From: Brachycybe producta
Taxonomy: Eukaryota; Arthropoda; Diplopoda; Playtdesmida; Andrognathidae
Assembly: GCA_036925085.1 (NCBI GenBank)
Contig: JAUPFP010000014.1
Span: 3,909,501 to 3,973,500, forward strand
Length of the DNA: 64,000 bases
Direction of reading: 5' to 3'
The notes beneath the pieces are model-generated. The model ran no database searches. It was not told where the DNA came from and was given only the letters and a program-made list of their open reading frames with translations. Shown here in pieces: positions 58,136 to 64,000 of this stretch (its first letter is position 1; each line of letters starts with the position of its first letter). The translations under genes and the position numbers were made by a program.

Positions 58136-58329
58136 ACAGGCATCTGTAGACAGCTTCAGCATTTCTTTGGCTCCGCCCTTTTATGAGCGTCAGACCAAAT
58201 ATCAACTAATTAGAAATTGATAAGGGCGAGGCATGTGACGTCAGACAAAATAACAAACCAGTTAGAAATTGATGACGCTCATAAAAGGGTGGAGCCAAAG
58301 AAATTCTGAAGCTGTCTACAGATGCCTGT
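58136..58329. repeat. Family B subfamily II copy B10
   Basis: ACAGGCATCTGTAGACAGC to GCTGTCTACAGATGCCTGT. Flanks CCTCCTTAAG / CCTCCTTTAAG are a target duplication differing by one T. TGACGTCA present. Confidence 0.93.
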
Positions 58330-58455
58330 CCTCCTTTAAGGAGAATGGACGGAAAACGTGATGAATAATTAATGAATCAAAATTTAAGAAAAGTTTCAAT
58401 TTTTTTTTTTTTTGCGATATTGAAAAATGCATTTTATATATAAAAAAAGACATAA

Positions 58456-58648
58456 GTAGGGCTCTGATTTTTATGCAATATCAAGCAAATGTTTCTCAAT
58501 CTGTGGCCCCAAGTACTGATTATGAACTAATAATTCGCCGTTTAGATCAACCAACATTTTCTAATAAAAAACACTGGTTAGAGGCTAGAATTCTATTTGA
58601 CAACTGACAGTAACTAGACATTTAGCCTCTAATGACCCCTTTTTGACA
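58456..58648. repeat. Truncated family D element D3
   Basis: Left end GGGCTCTGATTTTTATGC, GTTTCTCAATCTGTGGCCC and the central GGTTAGAGGCTAGAATTC / AGCCTCTAATGACC are kept; the right outer end is missing. Confidence 0.7.
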
Positions 58649-58754
58649 ATAGTCACCAGAAGGCGCTGTTGTTGTTTTCACCACCATATTTTGTCAGAAC
58701 ATACGTCGCCATTCAAAGACATTGCGAGTTGCCAGTCCTGGAGTGTAATTGGTC

Positions 58755-58858
58755 TAATACCTTTGTACACACAGGAGTTAAATGAATTCAAATTAAATGT
58801 GTTTAGGTGAATTATACGGAATCCAGTTAAGGACATGAACCAAATTAAAAATTCAATA
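58755..58858 (+). repeat. Family G partial copy G3
   Basis: AATACCTTTGTACACACAGG to AATTATACGGAATCCAGTT and ACATGAACCAAATTAAAAAT, stopping where G1 continues. Confidence 0.7.
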
Positions 58859-59324
58859 ATTAAAAATAAAATAAGTGTGATTTATTTTTAAATCAAGGAA
58901 TCGCTTGTTAGAAGAAGCAAAAAAAAAAAAAAAAAAGCTATGATTGATCACAGTTAGAGGTTAGTGGTTGTGATAGTGGACAGTGGTCAGTTGACAGCTA
59001 AAAAGTCTAGTCTGAAATCTGTGTGTGAAAGAAGAAAAAAGAAAGTTTGAAACACTAAAGTGTGAGTGACATGACAGCAAAATGTCACTTTCCATTTATG
59101 TAATGCATTGTTACTATAGCTGGTCAGTAGCCACTGGTCAAGAGACCATAATAAAAATGGGAGCATGAAATGAAAAGAGACATTTTGAGTAAAAAACCAG
59201 AGAGAGAGAGAGATGGACACTGGCTATTTCCTGTCTTTGTGAGCTTTTTTTTTTCTGATCATCATCAGAACTGGACTCTGACTGACTTTATTGATTGGTC
59301 ATAAATTAATTTTTGGGAACGTTT

Positions 59325-59410
59325 TGTCGCGACATTCGGAGCCGAACCGACGCCGCCGCCGCTGTGGACCTCTAAGGGTCGGTCATTTCGACAGTTGACC
59401 CTCATCTTGT
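59325..59410. promoter_or_regulatory. GC-rich CpG patch in the intron
   Basis: TTGTCGCGACATTCGGAGCC, GAACCGACGCCGCCGCCGCT and AGGGTCGGTCATTTCG form a sharp GC and CpG island about 3.8 kb upstream of exon 2. An internal promoter or enhancer is possible; no coding or splice evidence. Confidence 0.3.
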
Positions 59411-59600
59411 AAACCCCCCCCCCCCCTCTCTTTCTTTATGGACAGAGAGAGAGAGTGGTCAGTTGAGTGGACAACAGACATAGGATTGATTAAATGGAAT
59501 ATATATTCTTTTAGTAGAGAATCCTTTTTTTTTTCTCTCTTTCATTAAAAGGAGAATTTTATATATATTACGATTTTTATATATATATCTGAAATACAAA

Positions 59601-60080
59601 TGGACAGTGGTCAAGCAACGACTTGGTCATTTTTACAAGAAAATGTCAAAAAATGACGAATTGATATCTGATTTTTTCTTCTTTTTTTTTGTGTCTTAAC
59701 ATAAAATCAAACGATTACAAAATTTTATTGTAGTTATTAATAAAATATGATATCAGAAATAAGAATGGACAGTGGTCAAACAACGAGACTTGGATATTTT
59801 TACAAAAAAAATGTCAAAAAATGACCATTGATTTTTTTTCTATCAAAAAATCAAACAATTATAAAATTTCATGAAGTTGTGAAATCATGAAATATGATTC
59901 TGAAAATGAAAATGGACAATGGTCAAGCAACGGCTTAGCCTTTTATTTTTTTACAAGAAAATTGTCAAAAACTGACCATTTTTGATTTCTGAATCTAGAA
60001 AATCAAACCAGTTACAGATTTCTCATGAAATTATGAATCAGATAATATGATTCTAAACAAAAATGGACAATGGTCAAGCT
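59601..60080. repeat. Tandem array, unit about 147-165 bp, three copies plus a partial
   Basis: TGGACARTGGTCAAGCAACG starts at 59601, 59766, 59913 and 60063. Each unit continues ATTTTTACAARAAAATGTC, a TGACC word and AATCAAACNATTACA, and ends in an AAATATGAT motif. Confidence 0.85.
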
Positions 60081-61500
60081 GAGAGAGAGAGGAGAATGTC
60101 AGAAGAAGAAGAAGAAGGAAAGAAAAAATCAAACAAAATTAAAGATTTTGATGAAAAGATTTTCCAATTCTTTTCATGAGATTTTCACATTTTTAACTGA
60201 ACCGCGGGCCAAACCCCCAATTTTTTTTTTTAAATCCCACTCTTCAAAAACCTGGGTTCAATTTTAAGATATTTTTTTTCTATACATAAAATTGTATTGA
60301 GAGGAGGAGAGAGGAGAATATTATTATATTTATAGTAAGAAAAATTTACTAAAAATCTGGGAGCGGAAAAAAAGTGTATTTTTCAAGTTTTAGGAAAAAA
60401 GGAACTTTTATTTAGAATTTTTGTTTATCCCCCCTTTTTAAAGTTTTTCTAAGAGGGCTAAAAATGGGGGAAGGGGGTTAAAAATGCTTTTTTTTTTCTT
60501 CTTTAGGGGGGGAGGAGGGGGTTAATATTTTTTTTTCTCACAGATCTTCTCTAAAAATCTTTTTTTTTTAAATATATTTTTTCTATATTTGGTCATTTTT
60601 AAGGGGGTTTTGGTGAGAAAATGGTGGGGTAGATATATATAGTGAAAAGAGGGGGTTAAATATTTAAGCATGTAATCATATACATTATTTAAGGGGGTTT
60701 TACTTCTTCTCTCCTTCAAACACTAGATCACATATTACGGAAGGGAAAAAAGACGTTTTTGAAAGTGGGGTTCCCCCTGAAGAAAGGGCGGTTTTTTCAA
60801 GGGGCAAAAGAAAATCTACAGAAAAGTGAGATTTTTTTTCAAGGGGGTTGGGCGGGGGGGGGGGGATGAATATTTTACCCCTTTTTTGTGTCTGAAAAAG
60901 AAAAGTTTTCATTCTAAGTAACGATTTACACTTTTTAGGGGGGGGGGGGGGGGGTATTTTAAGGGGGGTTGTTGTGTCTGCCATATTCCTCCCTCCCTCA
61001 GATTTTACGCTCAAAATCTGTGATTTTGAAATGTGTGTGGGGGGTGGGGGAAATATATATAAAAAAGAAAGGAGGGGTTGAAGTTTTTTTTTTTTCAGTT
61101 TGGTCCGTCAAGTAACAAATGCGTTCAATTGTATTCACTTGGTTGGTCAGTGGAGGCGTGGTGGACAGAAGAGTGACCAAAAGAAGAAGAAGAAGAGTAT
61201 AAGGGGGTAGGAGAGGGGGGGGGGGAAGTTACCCAGTAACCCCTTTACCTATTTCTATTCTTGTTTGAAGGGAATACAACAAATTTGTTTGCAATTGTGT
61301 TGTTCAAAAAAGAAGAATTGGATTGAAAGAGAGATTTTCTGGAAAGGTGTTTGTGTTACTATTTTGAACAATCACTAGGCAATGTGCAAAATAACTTATC
61401 TACTATTTAGACAATGTACAGAATGACTTAAACTATTTTAATCTAGAAATAATGTCTTAAATTTGATTTGAAATCAGAATTTTCTTAACATATTAAGGAG
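60081..61500. other. Intron stretch without a gene
   Basis: Strongly strand-biased low complexity: G-runs (60846-60865, 60940-60954, 61216-61226) and T-runs. Minus-strand frames here are proline/lysine artefacts. Confidence 0.55.
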
Positions 61501-61504
61501 AAAT

Positions 61505-61735
61505 TGAAAGTGTTTTAGAAACTAGAAGAGTAAACTGAATCACATGTTGCTATCTTTAAAAATAAACTTTTATGTATGGATAAAAAAATATCGTCTTGTT
61601 TAAACTGACAAAAAGTTTATTTTGAAAGATATCAAATATAAAAATACCCTTAAGTGATTTAGTTACCTTTCTAGTTTCTAAAAGACTTTCAATTTCTACT
61701 TAGTATTGGCTCCTGAAATGCAGAATAATCAGAGT
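61505..61735. repeat. Family A foldback element A28
   Basis: GTTTTAGAAACTAGAAGAG and CTTTCTAGTTTCTAAAAGAC; right outer arm CTGAAATGCAGAATAATCAG. Confidence 0.85.
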
Positions 61736-61808
61736 TTGAAAAGCATCTGTTGTCAAATATTCATAAAAGATCCTTACGAATACCCTACGTTTCTTAAAAA
61801 AAATAATA

Positions 61809-61888
61809 AAAACTAGAAGAGTAAAAGCTTTATAGTTTATATTTCACTACATGATGTCCTCCATCATATAGTGAAATATAAACTATAA
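61809..61888. repeat. Family A tip joined to a TTTATAGTTTATATTTCAC hairpin
   Basis: AAAAACTAGAAGAGTAAAAG is followed directly by TTATAGTTTATATTTCACTA and its perfect complement around a short loop ending near 61886. Confidence 0.65.
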
Positions 61889-62510
61889 ACGTGGCTGTAG
61901 GGTTATTTTTGGGCCATTCATATTTCCTAATTAGGCTAGACATTGTGCAGATTTATTTTGTTGCAGGTGTTAGGTGTACATTGTCTAGTGAATGTGTGAT
62001 ATTTTTCTCTCTCTTCTAATTTGTCTTTGTTAGATTTAACATTGAGATGATGATGAAGATGCATCAGGTGTTTTTATATTTATACACATTGGAAAAAAAC
62101 ATCATCCATTTGTTGGATTTCAGTTGAAATAAGTTAGACAGTGAGTGAGTGAGTGAGTGAGGACGGAATAAAATGTAGGCCTTCCATTTCAGGTGGCGGC
62201 GGCGGTGGTGGCGGAGGTACATACAGGTGTTGATGATAGTGTTGTTCACGTGATCATTGGGACCTCCAATTTTGTTTGTTTAGGAATTAGGTTTTACTGG
62301 TACAAATACATGATGATGATGATGATGATGGGACTAAATGAAGATGATCTCATGTTTTTAGTCATACTTTGAATAATGATAAATGATAAAATGATAAATG
62401 ATGGTGAAGGACACACATATGAAGACAACAACACTAGATTGTAAATTGGATCAGCTGTTTTAGTCGTAACTGAACACATTTTCAGGCAAAAAGTGAGAGA
62501 ACTTGGATGA

Positions 62511-62617
62511 TTGATCAGAAAATGTCCTCCAAGTCTCTTGTTCTAGTTTCTACTTAACTGGATAAGGAAAGAGAGAGAGATTGACAGAAAGAGAGAAATA
62601 CAGAAAAAGAGATTGAC

Positions 62618-62669
<52 letters not shown>

Positions 62670-62753
62670 GACATAAAGTGAATGATCCTGATGACTGATC
62701 AGAAAATGTCCTCCAAGTCTCTTCTTCTAGTTTCTACTTATTAACTGGATAAG
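62511..62753. repeat. Local duplication flanking a GA expansion
   Basis: GATCAGAAAATGTCCTCCAA followed by TTCTAGTTTCTACTT and AACTGGATAAG occurs at about 62512-62566 and 62697-62752. Between them lies a GA tract (62620-62665) that seems to have grown after the duplication. Confidence 0.8.
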
Positions 62754-62869
62754 AAGAGAGATTATCATTTCATTAAATAATTAACTAGCTAACAACTTAT
62801 GTTAGAAGATAATTAATTAACTATTAAAATATCTAAGTAAAATTAAGGCTCCTTGCCACATTCTAAAGT

Positions 62870-63088
62870 TTATTAAAAACTAGAATAGTAGAAAGAGGGT
62901 ATAGGTTATAAAAGTCATTTTCATGTTGATATCTTTCAAAATAAACTTTTTATAGACAAATATTAAAAAAATGACATAAAAAGCTTATTATGAAAGATAT
63001 CAAACATTAAGATATTCTTGTTTGTTTGAGTTACCCTTCTAGTTTCAAGTTTCTCGTAATTTTGTTTCTTGAAAGACTAGAATAACCA
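62870..63088. repeat. Family A element A30 next to FOXO exon 2
   Basis: Opens TTATTAAAAACTAGAATAG and closes ACCCTTCTAGTTTCAAG near 63050, with outer arm words to 63088. GATATCTTTCAAAATAAAC inside. Ends about 80 bp before the exon 2 acceptor. Confidence 0.85.
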
Positions 63089-63168
63089 AAGAGTTCGAGA
63101 TGAAAATTTACAACAAAATGTTTAATTTTCGTTTTTCGTCTCTTTTTTGTTTTATTTCCGTCTAATAG

Positions 63169-63978
63169 AATTCGATTCGCCACAACTTGTCGTTACACAA
63201 TCGTTTCATGCGGGTACAGAACGAAGGAACTGGTAAAAGTTCTTGGTGGATGATTAATCCGGATGCGAAACCCGGAAAAGCGGCCAGAAGGAGAGCAACC
63301 AGTATGGAAACACAAAAGTACGAGAAAAAGAGAGGAAGGGTCAAGAAGAAGGTGGAAGCCCTTCGTAACGGAATGGACACGACACCCAGTCCAAGTTCGT
63401 CCATTTCGGAGAGTCTCGACATGTTTCCGGACTCTCCCATACATCCGGCCTTTCAGCTCAGTCCAGACTTCCGCCCAAGAGCCAGTTCCAATGCGAGTAG
63501 TTGCGGAAGGCTCTCGCCAATTCCGGCAGTCGAGTCTGACATGCACGACAGTCAAGTGCCACCTATGTCACCGATCCCTTGGGGTTCGGAAATGGGAAGC
63601 ACGAGTAATTTAGCCTCTTTGTACGGTAATGGAGGAAGTCTAGATCGATACGGTCCGGATCAACTGGTCGATACTTTAGCCGAAACCATGAAGTTGGGAG
63701 GAGATGGATCGTACTTGACCGATTGCGGTCTTAAGACGAGTCCAACCGGTCAGTTGTCTCCTCATTCTCACCTCCATAATTTACAGCCTCCGACCGGACA
63801 GTCGTCTCCGGGAGGAAGTAACGGTTACGGCCTTTACGGAGGCGGAGGAGCTCATACTCCGGGAACACGATACGGAGATTTTCCTCCTTCTTTCCAGACT
63901 CAGAACGATACGGCCAAGCTTAGTCCACAGCGCCTTCTGGTGGACATGTCTACCTCCTACAACATTACCAGTTTACAG
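63169..63978 (+). CDS. FOXO: FOXO transcription factor, coding exon 2 (rest of forkhead, NLS, start of activation region)
   Basis: Follows acceptor TCTAATAG and continues the forkhead in phase 0. Residues 131 on read [20 protein letters not shown], which is the recognition helix (Asn131, Arg134, His135, Ser138), then [18 protein letters not shown]. Next come the second AKT site RRRATS (Ser175), the basic [12 protein letters not shown] (about 183-191), [19 protein letters not shown], and the third AKT site RPRASS (Ser237) followed by [11 protein letters not shown]. All three AKT sites are thus intact. The C-terminal half in the window is Gly/Ser/Pro-rich. It ends SLQ|GTGATA at 63978, a good donor in phase 0. 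Reading on meets TGA at 63988-63990 after three codons, which would drop the usual C-terminal activation domain, so splicing to exons beyond the window is more likely. 400 residues are encoded in the window. Confidence 0.96.
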
Positions 63979-64000
63979 GTGATAAAATGATGATAACCAA

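Larger units (their letters stand above)
14415..63168 (+). other. FOXO intron within the forkhead domain (48,754 bp)
   Basis: GT donor at 14415 and TCTAATAG acceptor ending at 63168; both flanking exons are phase 0. The forkhead reading [18 protein letters not shown] is restored exactly. The intron has no convincing gene on either strand. It is filled with foldback and other non-autonomous elements, minisatellites, GA/CT tracts and long homopolymer runs, listed individually. Confidence 0.93.

Noticed and set aside
60700-61180. Proline-rich minus-strand frames
   Set aside because: Encoded by G-homopolymer runs and low-complexity DNA.
14415-63168. Retrotransposon or virus-derived coding remnants in the intron
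   Set aside because: No reverse transcriptase, integrase, capsid or transposase motifs were recognised in the translations; only non-coding elements are supported.
63979-63990. TGA shortly after the end of FOXO exon 2 as the true stop
   Set aside because: A good donor (CAG|GTGATA) precedes it in phase, and ending there would lose the FOXO C-terminal activation domain.

Overview
This is a 64 kb piece of an AT-rich animal nuclear genome, with spliced genes, long introns, abundant microsatellites and many short inverted-repeat transposons. The FOXO protein has the arthropod/bilaterian layout ([14 protein letters not shown] at the N terminus, RRRATS, RPRASS), so an invertebrate, probably an arthropod, is the best guess; the species cannot be read from the sequence.

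Layout. (1) Minus strand, 6609 down to 2124: a complete 15-exon UFL1 gene, the scaffold E3 ligase of the UFM1 pathway. Every splice junction is in phase, giving an 808-residue protein. (2) Plus strand, 7488 to 8754: a small multi-exon gene, divergent from UFL1 across about 880 bp, for an acidic protein of about 112-117 residues that I do not recognise. (3) 8755-13999: intergenic DNA, foldback repeats and a probable FOXO promoter/5' UTR region. (4) Plus strand, 14025-14414 and 63169-63978: the first two coding exons of FOXO. They are separated by a 48.75 kb intron that cuts the forkhead domain just before its recognition helix. The gene runs off the right edge.

The FOXO intron carries no recognisable gene, reverse transcriptase or transposase. 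It is built largely from non-autonomous elements. One foldback family (family A) has about 30 whole or half copies across the window. A second (family B) has 9-bp target duplications, GC boxes and a CRE palindrome. Smaller families look hAT-like (D), Harbinger-like (C, E), pogo-like, or TTAA-flanked (H). Several are nested, giving a relative insertion order. At least five minisatellites are present; two sit inside inverted-repeat elements whose end sequences resemble the tandem units.

Two short motifs recur beyond what the repeats explain. TGACGTCA (CRE/ATF type) occurs about 24 times, 15 of them outside family B. A CTCF-like GGTGGCGCY/AGATGGCGCC core occurs at about 14 sites, including one inside FOXO exon 2. 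Both could be regulatory, or could reflect undetected repeats.

How the genes relate: FOXO is the insulin/AKT-controlled transcription factor and UFL1 acts in ER protein quality control. Nothing in the sequence shows they work together; they are simply neighbours.
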